A stretch of DNA of 24,494 nucleotides from a virus. A program made the translations under genes and the position numbers. Each line of letters starts with the position of its first letter. Within the stretch, counting starts at the first letter, position 1. The stretch lies in IMG/VR virus record IMGVR_UViG_3300046691_000244, positions 1 through 24,494 of that record; one strand, 5' to 3'. A model generated the notes under the pieces. The model saw only the letters and a program-made list of their open reading frames with translations, was not told where the DNA came from and ran no database searches. Of this stretch, positions 12,957 through 19,794 are shown in pieces.

Positions 12957-13012
12957 TTTAGTATTTTCTAAAGAAGTATTCACTTGACAGTCGGTTTAGC
13001 ATTCACTAAACT
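12957..13012 (+). promoter_or_regulatory. Rightward early promoter and two repressor operators
   Basis: TTGACA (12984-12989) and TAAACT (13007-13012) with a 17-base spacer form a good sigma-70 promoter whose start point would fall at about 13019, the A of the cro ATG. Two perfect operators, TTTAGTATTTTCTAAA (12957-12972) and TTTAGCATTCACTAAA (12995-13010), cover respectively the likely repressor-promoter -10 on the minus strand and the rightward -10. Arms TTTAG and CTAAA with a six-base AT-rich centre are the same as at 11772-11787. Confidence 0.8.
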
Positions 13013-13018
13013 CGCTGC

Positions 13019-13276
13019 ATGGACCTCAAAACCTACATCTCCGGTGAGCGCGGACGCGCCAAAGCCCTGGCCGCGAAAATCGGCATATCCCCGTCATTCC
13101 TGTCGCAAATTGCACGCGGAACAGCGCCGGCTTCGCCGCGCCGTTGTGTCGATATCGAGGTTGCTACCGATGGCCAGGTCACCCGGAGAGACATGCGCGA
13201 CGACTGGCGAGATATCTGGCCCGAAGCGCAACCCGCATCCACCGCCAACATAGCACCAGCCGAGCCGTCTGGCTAA
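13019..13276 (+). CDS. Cro/YdaS-type helix-turn-helix regulator
   Basis: An 85-residue protein that begins MDLKTYISGERGRAKALAAKI and continues GISPSFLSQIARGTAP...RRCVDIEVATDGQVTRRDMRDDW..IWPE. This is the YdaS/Cro-like family, a short HTH whose recognition helix is in SPSFLSQIARG. In phages it sits divergent from the CI repressor and shuts it off during lytic growth. The start is firm because the family begins at this Met. No Shine-Dalgarno sequence precedes it, and the predicted transcription start is at the ATG itself, so translation is probably leaderless. Confidence 0.9.
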   Translation: MDLKTYISGERGRAKALAAKIGISPSFLSQIARGTAPASPRRCVDIEVATDGQVTRRDMRDDWRDIWPEAQPASTANIAPAEPSG

Positions 13277-13302
13277 CCGAATTCGTAACACCCGCAGTAG
13301 AA

Positions 13303-13322
13303 GTCCCGAAGTCCTGAAGTCC
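13303..13322 (+). repeat. Tandem GTCCYGAA repeats
   Basis: GTCCCGAA, GTCCTGAA and a partial GTCC follow each other directly, between the cro-like gene and the next gene. Each unit equals the left half of the origin iteron found in the initiator gene (GTCCCGAAT...). The match to the iteron half may be chance, or it may be a secondary binding site. Confidence 0.5.
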
Positions 13323-13342
13323 GCATCACTAGGAGAAATGAA

Positions 13343-13612
13343 ATGGGTAAGCGCAGCGAATCGGAAGTCCGCAACCTGGAGCTCAAAGGCTACACCTCCA
13401 AGGCCGTCTATGACGCCGCCGTAGCCAAGTGCAAAAGGATCGGTCTTTCTCATAGCAGTGCCGTTCATTGTTTGTTTAAGCGGTGGGTTGAGGAAGAGAT
13501 TAGCTCATCAGCAGGCAAAGATGAATGGTCCAAGTTAGGACAGGTATTCGGTCTGCCGTCGTTTGGCAGCCGGGTGAACTACGGCAGCTCGCCGGCCCGG
13601 CTTCGTCCCTGA
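13343..13612 (+). CDS. Small basic protein of the early right operon, unknown
   Basis: An 89-residue protein with AGGAG nine bases before the ATG. It begins GKRSESEVRNLELKGYTSKAVYDAAVAKCK and continues with a helix RIGLSHSSAVHCLFKRWVEEE. The position after cro is that of CII-type activators, but no helix-turn-helix is clear. An alpha-helical DNA-binding role is possible but unproven. Confidence 0.6.
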   Translation: MGKRSESEVRNLELKGYTSKAVYDAAVAKCKRIGLSHSSAVHCLFKRWVEEEISSSAGKDEWSKLGQVFGLPSFGSRVNYGSSPARLRP

Positions 13613-13709
13613 AACGATAGTACTGGAAGGGCTGTCAGGTAATCGCCGGCTGGTCTGGAAGCAAAGCGAGTCCGCCGCATAGGCGGTACGAACCCACCTG
13701 AGGAAGCCT

Positions 13710-13892
13710 ATGCACCCACCGAGCGCTAGGGGTGGCCCAATAAACGCCACTCCAGAGGAAAGGGTAGTAGCGATGGCGAAGAAGTTCAGGGAAGCTCAAA
13801 AGGCCTACTACGCCGAGAGGACCCCAGAGAATAGTCGCAAGTTGCGCCTCGCTCAGGTGAATCTCGAAGACGCCATCGACAAGATGCTCTGA
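13710..13892 (+). CDS. 60-residue helical protein
   Basis: A strong ribosome site (GAGGAA six bases before the ATG) supports the start. After a short N-terminus (MHPPSARGGPINATPEE) the rest is an amphipathic helical pair (MAKKFREAQKAYY, NSRKLRLAQVNLEDAIDKML). Function unknown. The ~95 bases before it hold only a small CCGCC/GGCGG hairpin. Confidence 0.5.
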   Translation: MHPPSARGGPINATPEERVVAMAKKFREAQKAYYAERTPENSRKLRLAQVNLEDAIDKML

Positions 13893-13942
13893 GACAGAAA
13901 TACCCGGCGGCTCCGGCCGCCACCACCAACGCCGAGGACCCC

Positions 13943-14086
13943 ATGAGTAAGCCGCATATCCCACAAGAGCATGGCGCGGAGACGCTACCGACCCAGCCGG
14001 GCCACGTCATGCCCCGCGAACACTACGAAGGCCTGCTTCGTGAGGCCATGGAGCGGCAGGACGAGCACCAAGGCGGCCAGCCATGA
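13943..14086 (+). CDS. 47-residue hypothetical protein
   Basis: A short frame beginning MSKPHIPQEHGAETLP with GAGG seven bases before the ATG and ending in an ATGA overlap with the next gene. The second half is helical (REHYEGLLREAMERQDEH). Its support is ribosome site plus coupling. No family is recognised. Confidence 0.5.
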   Translation: MSKPHIPQEHGAETLPTQPGHVMPREHYEGLLREAMERQDEHQGGQP

Positions 14087-14532
14087 CAATCCCATCCCGC
14101 ACCCAGCACCGCATCGATATGCTGTCAGCCTTGCTCACTGAGCTCGGCCGGCACGACATCACCACGGTCCAGGCCACGCAGTCCCTTGACTGCACCCGCG
14201 GCGCCGCGAAGAAGCTCGTACGCGAGCTGCGCGCGGCCGGGCTGATCAAGGTCAGCACGTACATCGACCGCCGCGTACCGCTGTTCCACCTGGTTGGTAG
14301 CCCTGAGCAGATCGCAAAATTCATGGCCGATATCAGCGTCCCGCCGACGCCACGCACCCCGGCGCCATCGCGCACGCTGGTGGAGCGCTGCCTGGCCGAT
14401 CCGTCGCGCCATCTGCATATCGCACGTGACGACGAGCCGTTCGTGCCCCGGCTGCACCGCTTCAAGGCTTTCCGCGACGATCTGGTTGCGGCATTGTTCG
14501 GCGCACCAGCTGCGCACGGGGCGCGGGCATGA
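14083..14532 (+). CDS. Winged-helix-type regulator
   Basis: A 149-residue protein. Residues ~5-65 (RIDMLSALLTELGRHDITTVQATQSLDCTRGAAKKLVRELRAAGLIKVSTYI...VPLFHL) have the spacing of a winged helix: helix, turn, recognition helix in TRGAAKKLVRELRAAG, and a beta hairpin. A Pro-rich linker and a C-terminal helical region (ERCLADPSRHLHIARDDE) follow. It is the first sizeable gene of the right operon after cro and may regulate late or replication genes; its target is unknown. Four-base overlaps at both ends. Confidence 0.65.
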   Translation: MTIPSRTQHRIDMLSALLTELGRHDITTVQATQSLDCTRGAAKKLVRELRAAGLIKVSTYIDRRVPLFHLVGSPEQIAKFMADISVPPTPRTPAPSRTLVERCLADPSRHLHIARDDEPFVPRLHRFKAFRDDLVAALFGAPAAHGARA

Positions 14533-14726
14533 AGCGCGATATCACAGTGGTGGGCGAACCCACCGAATGGGAATTGGTCGATCCCATCAAGCCAATGCGC
14601 ATGTTCTCCGCCGAAGAACTTCGGGCGGCAATGGGATTCCCGTCGCCAGTAACGCTTATTCACGAAAGCCCACCGTGCGCGAATAGCTGCCGCCCCATCT
14701 CCATCACCCTGGAGAACGAGCAATGA
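14529..14726 (+). CDS. Small protein preceding the methyltransferase
   Basis: A 65-residue protein coupled at both ends by ATGA overlaps. It contains PIKPMRMFSAEELRAAMGFP, which resembles the 'R-(M/L)-(T/A)-PRELFRAQGFP' segment near the C-terminus of cytosine-C5 methyltransferases, including the one encoded next door (LRMLAPRELFRAQGFP). It could be a detached relic of such a domain. The tail has a CANSC pair. Function unknown. Confidence 0.55.
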   Translation: MKRDITVVGEPTEWELVDPIKPMRMFSAEELRAAMGFPSPVTLIHESPPCANSCRPISITLENEQ

Positions 14727-16843
14727 AGCGCGACCTCATGAGCATGCAGCTCGACCTGGGCAATGAGCTGATCATCGACAACTTCGCTGGCGGCGGCGGA
14801 ACGTCCACCGGCCTGGAATGGGCCTTCGGGCGCCCGGTCGACATCGCCATAAATCACGATCCGGAAGCACTGGCCATGCACGCCGCGAACCATCCGCACA
14901 CGAAGCACCTGTGCGAAAGCGTGTGGGATGTGGACCCGATCAAGGTCACAAACAACCAGCCGGTCGGCCTGGTCTGGCTCAGTCCGGACTGCAAACATTT
15001 CAGTAAGGCCAAGGGTGGCACACCCGTTTTGAAGGCTATTCGCGGGTTGGCCTGGGTGGCCGTGCGTTGGGGTTATAAATCGAAGCCTCGCGTCATCATG
15101 CTCGAGAATGTGGAGGAGTTCAAAACTTGGGGGCCATTGATCATCGGCGACGATGGTTACTTGTATCCTGACCCCGAGTTCAAGGGACGGACGTTCGAGG
15201 CATTTAAAGATGTGCTGACCATTGGCCTGCCCAGAGATCACCCGGATTTCAATGAGATTCATGAAATACTGGGTGACGACGTCCCGATCGAGGCATTGAT
15301 CGCGGGTCTTGGCTACACAGTCGAGTTCCGTGAGCTGCGTGCCAGTGATCACGACACGCCAACGATCCGCAAGCGTCTATTCATGATCGCACGCCGCGAT
15401 GGGCGACCAATTTTCTGGCCCACGCCAACACATGGCGCGCCGAAGACGCCCGCGGTCCAAAAGGGTAAGTTGCGCCCGCACCGTACTGCCACCGAGTGCA
15501 TCGACTGGTCGCTGCCGTGCCCATCCATATTCGACCGCAAGAAGCCGCTGGCCGAGGCCACGCTGCGCCGCATCGCCAAGGGCATCATGCGCTACGTGGT
15601 AGACGCGGCTGAGCCGTTCATCGTAGGGCAGGGCGGTCCGATCTACTCTGGTAAGCCGAAGTCAACGGCTGAACCATTTGGCACCCTGACGACCGAAAAC
15701 CACCGCGCCATTGTGTTGCCAACCATTGTCCCTGTGACGCACCAGGGCGGCGACCGCAGCGAATCAGTGAACGATCCTTTCCGTACCATCACCGGTGCGC
15801 AGCGCGGTGAGAAGGCCCTTGGGGTGGCGACGCTGGTTCAGGTCGGTTACGGCGAGCGCAAAGGCCAAGCGCCGCGAGCGCTCGATATCGAGAAGCCGTT
15901 GGGTACAGTCGTTGGGGAGAGTAAGCACGCCCTGGTGACGGCTTTCCTGAACGAGCACGCGAACGCCACCAACCAGCGCGTGATGCCCGTCGACGAGCCG
16001 CTGCGCACGATCTGCGCACAAGTGAAGGGTGGCCATTTTAGTATGGTGGCCGCGTCGCTGGTCGGCGTTGGCGGGCGGGCAGGTGATAGTCGGCCGCGCG
16101 GCGCCGATGAGCCAATGGCGACGATGACCGCGAAAGGCGACACAGCGCTCGCCACCGCATTCCTCGCGAAACATTACACCGGCGTGGTTGGATCGGATTT
16201 AGATACCCCGCTCGGCACCGTCACGAGTTCCGACCACCACAGCCTGGTCACGGCGCACATCCAGCGCGACATGGGTCAGAGCGTCGGCCATGCAGCTGAT
16301 GCGCCACTGGGGACGATCACCGCGGGCGGTGGCGGCAAGTCAGCCCTCGTGGCCAGTAGCCTCGTGAAACTGCGCGGCACCAGCACGGCGGCCGGCATGG
16401 ACGAGCCTTTGGGCACGATCAGTGCCGGCGGCCAGCACCACGCCGAAGTGCGCGCCTTCCTGCTCAAGTACTACGGCAGCGATCAGGATCCGCGTCTGGA
16501 AGAGCCGCTACATACGGTCACCAGTAAGGATCGCTTCGGCCTGGTCGCGATCCACGGCCAGGACTACCAGATCGTAGACATCGGCCTGCGCATGCTAGCG
16601 CCGCGCGAGCTCTTCCGGGCGCAGGGCTTCCCCGAAAGTTACATCATCGACAGCGTGCCGGATTGGGAAAAGCTGTTCGTGGACGGCGAACAGGTGGCCG
16701 ATGTGAAGAGTATTCCGTGGCGCGCGCTGACCAAGAGTTCCCAGGTCCGCATGTGCGGCAACAGCGTGTGCCCACCCATGGCGCGCGCCCTAATTGAAGC
16801 GAATTTTGGCCACGAGCGCGAGCTCACCGGGAGGGCAGCATGA
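14723..16843 (+). CDS. Cytosine-C5 DNA methyltransferase with a nine-repeat target-recognition region
   Basis: A 706-residue enzyme, far longer than the usual 300-450. Family motifs are all present: IDNFAGGGGTS (motif I, SAM binding, ~18-28), SPDCKHFSKAKGG (motif IV, with the catalytic Cys90), LENV (motif VI), TIRKRLFMIAR (motif VIII), ELFRAQGFPESY and QVRMCGNSVCPPMA (motifs IX-X). It should transfer methyl groups from SAM to cytosine C5 in DNA; the Pro-Asp-Cys variant in motif IV is known in phage enzymes. Between motifs VIII and IX lie nine degenerate repeats of 32-38 residues built around (D/E)(E/A)PLGT(I/V)(T/S). In C5 enzymes this is the target-recognition region. No restriction enzyme is adjacent, so it is probably a phage modification that evades host restriction. 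ATGA overlap with both neighbours. Confidence 0.9.
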   Translation: MKRDLMSMQLDLGNELIIDNFAGGGGTSTGLEWAFGRPVDIAINHDPEALAMHAANHPHTKHLCESVWDVDPIKVTNNQPVGLVWLSPDCKHFSKAKGGTPVLKAIRGLAWVAVRWGYKSKPRVIMLENVEEFKTWGPLIIGDDGYLYPDPEFKGRTFEAFKDVLTIGLPRDHPDFNEIHEILGDDVPIEALIAGLGYTVEFRELRASDHDTPTIRKRLFMIARRDGRPIFWPTPTHGAPKTPAVQKGKLRPHRTATECIDWSLPCPSIFDRKKPLAEATLRRIAKGIMRYVVDAAEPFIVGQGGPIYSGKPKSTAEPFGTLTTENHRAIVLPTIVPVTHQGGDRSESVNDPFRTITGAQRGEKALGVATLVQVGYGERKGQAPRALDIEKPLGTVVGESKHALVTAFLNEHANATNQRVMPVDEPLRTICAQVKGGHFSMVAASLVGVGGRAGDSRPRGADEPMATMTAKGDTALATAFLAKHYTGVVGSDLDTPLGTVTSSDHHSLVTAHIQRDMGQSVGHAADAPLGTITAGGGGKSALVASSLVKLRGTSTAAGMDEPLGTISAGGQHHAEVRAFLLKYYGSDQDPRLEEPLHTVTSKDRFGLVAIHGQDYQIVDIGLRMLAPRELFRAQGFPESYIIDSVPDWEKLFVDGEQVADVKSIPWRALTKSSQVRMCGNSVCPPMARALIEANFGHERELTGRAA
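15662..16552 (+). repeat. Nine degenerate protein-coding repeats in the methyltransferase
   Basis: Nine units of ~32-38 codons, each with a core such as AEPFGTLT, NDPFRTIT, EKPLGTVV, DEPLRTIC, DEPMATMT, DTPLGTVT, DAPLGTIT, DEPLGTIS or EEPLHTVT, followed after 6-12 residues by a hydrophobic H(A/S)LV-like strand. Similarity is at protein level; the DNA has diverged, so this is an old repeat array. Confidence 0.8.
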
Positions 16844-17013
16844 GCACCAATCCTTTGCAGGGCAGCGCCCTCGCCGACAAGATCATAGCCGCCGCGCTGC
16901 ACAACATCGATGCGCACCTGGCCCGCCTGAAGGCTAAAGCGGCCATCGCTGCTGCAGCGCAGGCCATGCCAATGGCCGATCGCCGGCTCCAGCCGGATGG
17001 GAGTGCTCCATGA
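16840..17013 (+). CDS. 57-residue helical hypothetical protein
   Basis: A short gene between the methyltransferase and the PP-loop gene, coupled to both neighbours through ATGA overlaps. The product is Ala-rich and helical (ADKIIAAALHNIDAHLARLKAKAAIAAA in two overlapping helices). GGGAGGG lies upstream of the ATG. No family is recognised. Confidence 0.5.
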   Translation: MSTNPLQGSALADKIIAAALHNIDAHLARLKAKAAIAAAAQAMPMADRRLQPDGSAP

Positions 17014-17162
17014 ATCCAGCCGCCGTCAAGCGCGATGCCATGCCAACCGGCGCCCCGATGGTCACCTTCACTTCGCGTCCCGTGCACGCACACATGCAGC
17101 GCATCGCCCAGCTGCAGTTCGCGTTGTTAATGCTGAAGTTGGGCGTGAGGATGGTGGCATGA
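17010..17162 (+). CDS. 50-residue hypothetical protein
   Basis: A short gene starting MNPAAVKRDAMPTGAP, with ATGA overlaps at both ends and GGGAG before the ATG. The C-terminal half is an amphipathic, mildly hydrophobic helix (HMQRIAQLQFALLMLKLGV). It may be soluble or membrane-associated. Function unknown. Confidence 0.5.
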   Translation: MNPAAVKRDAMPTGAPMVTFTSRPVHAHMQRIAQLQFALLMLKLGVRMVA

Positions 17163-18388
17163 ACCAGGGTGACATCTTCGCGGCCGGCGCCCAGCGCCTG
17201 CAGATGACCGATTCCATCGAACTGACAATTCAGTCTCTGCTGGCCTACTGCGCCGAGCACGACCACTGGGGCATCGCCTGGTCTGGCGGCAAGGACTCGA
17301 GCGCAACCCTGACGCTGATCATCTGGCTGCTCGACACCGGTCGCATCCCGCGCCCCAAGTCGCTGACGGTCTTCTACGCCGACACACGCCAGGAATTGCC
17401 GCCGCTAGCCATCGCCGCGCGCCAGATCATGGACGAGCTGGCTGAACGCGGCATCCGCGTTGAGATCGTAATGGCGCCAATGGATAAGCGCTTCATGGTC
17501 TACATCTTGGGCCGCGGCGTGCCACCGCCGAACAACAACACGCTGCGCTGGTGCACGGGGCAGATCAAGATCACCCCGATGGAGAACGCCCTGCGCGACC
17601 GGCTGGACCAACTGGACGGCCAGATCCTGATGATCACCGGCGTGCGCCAGGGTGAGAGCGCGATCCGCGACCAGCGCATCGAAATGAGCTGCGGAAAAGA
17701 TGGCGCGGAGTGCGGGCAGGGCTGGTATCAGCAGGTTCTGCCCAACGCGAAAGGGCTGCGCGGCCGGCTGGCCACGTTGGCGCCGCTCCTGCACTGGCGC
17801 GTCTGCCACGTGTGGGAGTGGCTGCGTCACTGGGCCCCGCAGGCCGAGTTCGGCGACTGGAGTACAGCCGCCATCGCCGAGGCTTACGGTGGGGACGAGG
17901 CCGAGGAAGTCAACGCACGCACGGGCTGCATAGGCTGCCCGCTGGCGGCCGAGGACAAAGCGCTCGACACGATTCTGACCAATCCGCAATGGGCGTATCT
18001 GGAGCCGCTGAAAGGCATCAAGCTGTTGTGGCGCGAACTGCGCCTGCCGCAACACCGCCTTCGCAAGGCTGGCTTGGAAATCCTCAAGAGCGGGAAAATT
18101 GCGGCCAACCCGCAGCGTATGGGGCCGCTGACGTTCGAGGCCAGGCTTATGGGGCTGGAGCGCGTGCTGGGCATTCAGGCTGCTGTGAACGCAGCGGCGC
18201 GCTCCACCGGTCGGCCAGAGATCGATCTGATTAATGCCGAGGAGGAGGCGCGCATCCGCGAGTTGATCGCGCTGGAGACCTGGCCGGACGGCTGGGATGG
18301 CGACGAGCCGCTGGCCACCACCATCATGGACACGGTGTATGCGAATGGCGCCGTGCAGCCGCGGCTATTCTCGGAGGCGGAATTATGA
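17159..18388 (+). CDS. PP-loop ATPase of the PAPS reductase/DndC-like family
   Basis: The start at 17159 is used because it overlaps the previous stop (ATGA); a longer frame from 16997 covers the small gene upstream and is rejected. The 409-residue protein has the PP-loop SGGKDSS at residues 42-48, VFYADTRQELPP, and then RWCTGQIKITPM, MITGVRQGES and TGCIGCPLA. The family activates a substrate by adenylation; PAPS reductases reduce sulfate esters and DndC mobilises sulfur for DNA phosphorothioation. The conserved cysteines (RWCT, and C-I-G-C) recall the Fe-S ligands of DndC-like members. Phage copies have no agreed role. Lying next to a methyltransferase, it may take part in DNA modification, but no dndD/E partners are visible here. 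Confidence 0.8.
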   Translation: MNQGDIFAAGAQRLQMTDSIELTIQSLLAYCAEHDHWGIAWSGGKDSSATLTLIIWLLDTGRIPRPKSLTVFYADTRQELPPLAIAARQIMDELAERGIRVEIVMAPMDKRFMVYILGRGVPPPNNNTLRWCTGQIKITPMENALRDRLDQLDGQILMITGVRQGESAIRDQRIEMSCGKDGAECGQGWYQQVLPNAKGLRGRLATLAPLLHWRVCHVWEWLRHWAPQAEFGDWSTAAIAEAYGGDEAEEVNARTGCIGCPLAAEDKALDTILTNPQWAYLEPLKGIKLLWRELRLPQHRLRKAGLEILKSGKIAANPQRMGPLTFEARLMGLERVLGIQAAVNAAARSTGRPEIDLINAEEEARIRELIALETWPDGWDGDEPLATTIMDTVYANGAVQPRLFSEAEL

Positions 18389-18561
18389 TGTACGACCTCG
18401 CCCGCGCAGAGCGCCAGCACCGCGCCATTCAGGCCGACAATAAGCCGCCGATGTATTTCACCATGCGCACCTGCACCGGCGAGTGCCGCCGGCAGCGCTC
18501 AGTCGGACAATTTTCACCCGGCAGCACGGTGTGCATTCGCTGCGCGCGGAGGGCGCCGTGA
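18385..18561 (+). CDS. 58-residue zinc-binding protein
   Basis: This frame begins with ATG ATG at 18385/18388, overlapping the preceding stop (ATGATG), with GGAGG upstream. It contains CTGEC and CIRC ~23 residues apart, a possible zinc knuckle, and is basic (RRQRS, CARRAP). It ends just before the opposite-strand gene. Similar small basic zinc proteins are common in phage early operons. Function unknown. Confidence 0.6.
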   Translation: MMYDLARAERQHRAIQADNKPPMYFTMRTCTGECRRQRSVGQFSPGSTVCIRCARRAP

Positions 18562-18568
18562 ATTCCAT

Positions 18569-18892
18569 TTATCTATTCAATGACACAATCGAAACGATAA
18601 GCGCCAGTACTGAAACAAAGGCCGCGAAGAGTGCTGCCCGTGCCGATGTGCCTGACGTCTTTGCTGATTCAGCAGCCGCAATAGATGAGGACTCAGCTGC
18701 CAACACACTCCGTTCCGCCAGTTCGAGCTGCTGTGCTTCGATTTTACTGCGCGCCGCTGATTCAAATTCGTCTACCCATTCTCTGACGGCCAGGTTCATC
18801 TCGCCATCTGACCAAGTGCCGATTGAAGCGCGCGCCCAATGTATGCCGTTTTGGCTGCATTCCTTGCGCCTTAACTCCCGCCTTTCGTCCAT
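18569..18892 (-). CDS. Opposite-strand membrane-anchored helical protein (moron-like)
   Basis: A 107-residue gene read against the right operon, with a strong ribosome site (AAGGAAATCCG before the ATG). The N-terminus is charged (MDERRELRRKECSQN) and the middle a long, probably coiled helix (EFESAARSKIEAQQLELAERS). The C-terminus ends in one membrane segment, ALFAAFVSVLALIVSIVSL. It would be a tail-anchored inner-membrane protein facing the cytoplasm. An isolated reverse-strand gene in an otherwise one-way operon is typical of a moron expressed from the prophage; exclusion of other phages is one possible role (inference). The -10 is not evident. Confidence 0.65.
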   Translation of the reverse strand: MDERRELRRKECSQNGIHWARASIGTWSDGEMNLAVREWVDEFESAARSKIEAQQLELAERSVLAAESSSIAAAESAKTSGTSARAALFAAFVSVLALIVSIVSLNR

Positions 18893-18894
18893 CG

Positions 18895-18917
18895 GATTTC
18901 CTTATCAAAAGGAAATC
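18895..18917. promoter_or_regulatory. Palindrome carrying ribosome-binding sites for both divergent genes
   Basis: GATTTCCTT and AAGGAAATC form a perfect nine-base inverted repeat with a five-base centre. On the plus strand its AAAAGGAAA is the ribosome site of the gene at 18923; on the minus strand AAGGAAATC is that of the gene at 18892. On either RNA the hairpin would sequester the Shine-Dalgarno. Confidence 0.65.
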
Positions 18918-18922
18918 TTAGC

Positions 18923-19372
18923 ATGAAGCGTTCTTCGCTCAACCCCAGCACCACGCCCATGAAGCGCACCGGCTTCGCGCGCGGCATTCGCATCGAGGCC
19001 CGCGAGGTGTCGAAGCTGCTCCGCGCGCCGGCGCGCAAGTCCGCCATGAAGACGCGCCAACGCCCACGCACGCCGGCCGACATCGCATTGCATGACCGCC
19101 TGGCCGCGCTGGGCTGCATCGCCTGCATGAAGGATGGCAAGTGCAACACGTACGTGAGCATCCACCACATCGATGGCCGCACGAAGCCCGGTTGCCACCA
19201 GCTGGCGCTGCCGCTATGCGCCGGACACCATCAGCAGAACACCGGCGAGGACAAGACCTTGATTGCGATCCATCCGAACAAGGCCCGCTTCGAGGCGCGC
19301 TACGGCACCCAGCGCGAATTGCTGGCCGAGTGCCGCGCATACATCAAATTCTTCGACCGAAAGGACTGGTGA
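18923..19372 (+). CDS. Ref-like RecA-dependent nuclease (HNH-type)
   Basis: A 149-residue protein with a basic N-terminal tail (RSSLNPSTTPMKRTGFARG) and a compact domain: C65IAC68..C74, H81-H82-I-D-G-R-T-K-P-G-C-H92, LPLC99..H102-H103, followed by HPNKARFEARYGTQRELL. This matches the phage P1 Ref family, an HNH-like nuclease that cuts double-stranded DNA in RecA-made displacement loops. The histidines and cysteines expected to bind metal are present. In phages it is thought to promote recombination. The ribosome site is inside the upstream palindrome. Confidence 0.8.
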   Translation: MKRSSLNPSTTPMKRTGFARGIRIEAREVSKLLRAPARKSAMKTRQRPRTPADIALHDRLAALGCIACMKDGKCNTYVSIHHIDGRTKPGCHQLALPLCAGHHQQNTGEDKTLIAIHPNKARFEARYGTQRELLAECRAYIKFFDRKDW

Positions 19373-19373
19373 A

Positions 19374-19793
19374 ATGAATATCGAATTTATCGATCTGGGG
19401 GGGGGCTTGATCATGGGCGCCTTCTGCGTGTACGGCATCAGCCACAGCATCTGCAAGGCCAATGCCGCGAAAAAGGTGGCTCCCTACGAGACGGTGGACG
19501 GGGAGCGTCGCTACTTCACCCCAGCGGAATGGGCAGCGCGCCGCGATGCGCTCGCCGACCAGTTATTCGGCGACGGCAAGCGGCCCGTCAAGGTCAGTCC
19601 GGAATTCGACGCGCCGCAGTTCTGCGCCGACTGGCTTGGCACCAACCCCGCCCAAGTCCGCAACCCCGTCGTGATGGTACGCGGGATCAAGCGGGACAAG
19701 CACGGACACGTGGTTAAAAAGAATGGCGCCGAGGTAGAGACCTGGCTGAATTATTCCGCCGAGTGCGAGCGCCTCGGCATCAAGGAGACCTGA
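19374..19793 (+). CDS. Hypothetical phage protein with a poly-G tract near its start
   Basis: The start at 19374 (MNIEFIDLGGGL) directly follows the previous stop; a reading from 19263 is rejected because it overlaps the nuclease gene. The protein has 139 residues. A run of nine G (19397-19405) encodes the Gly-Gly-Gly at residues 9-11; one base more or less would shift the frame. A moderately hydrophobic stretch (LIMGAFCVYGISHSI) follows and could insert in a membrane. The rest is soluble (YFTPAEWAARRDALADQLF). Function unknown. Confidence 0.65.
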   Translation: MNIEFIDLGGGLIMGAFCVYGISHSICKANAAKKVAPYETVDGERRYFTPAEWAARRDALADQLFGDGKRPVKVSPEFDAPQFCADWLGTNPAQVRNPVVMVRGIKRDKHGHVVKKNGAEVETWLNYSAECERLGIKET

Positions 19794-19794
19794 C

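Noticed and set aside
13672-13686. CCGCC/GGCGG hairpin as a terminator
   Set aside because: Only five base pairs and no T-run; the operon continues.
14660-15352. A 230-residue minus ORF inside the methyltransferase
   Set aside because: Antisense shadow of conserved methyltransferase motifs.
16997-17158. N-terminal extension of the PP-loop enzyme
   Set aside because: It covers a small coupled gene and adds no family sequence; the ATGA start at 17159 fits the operon.
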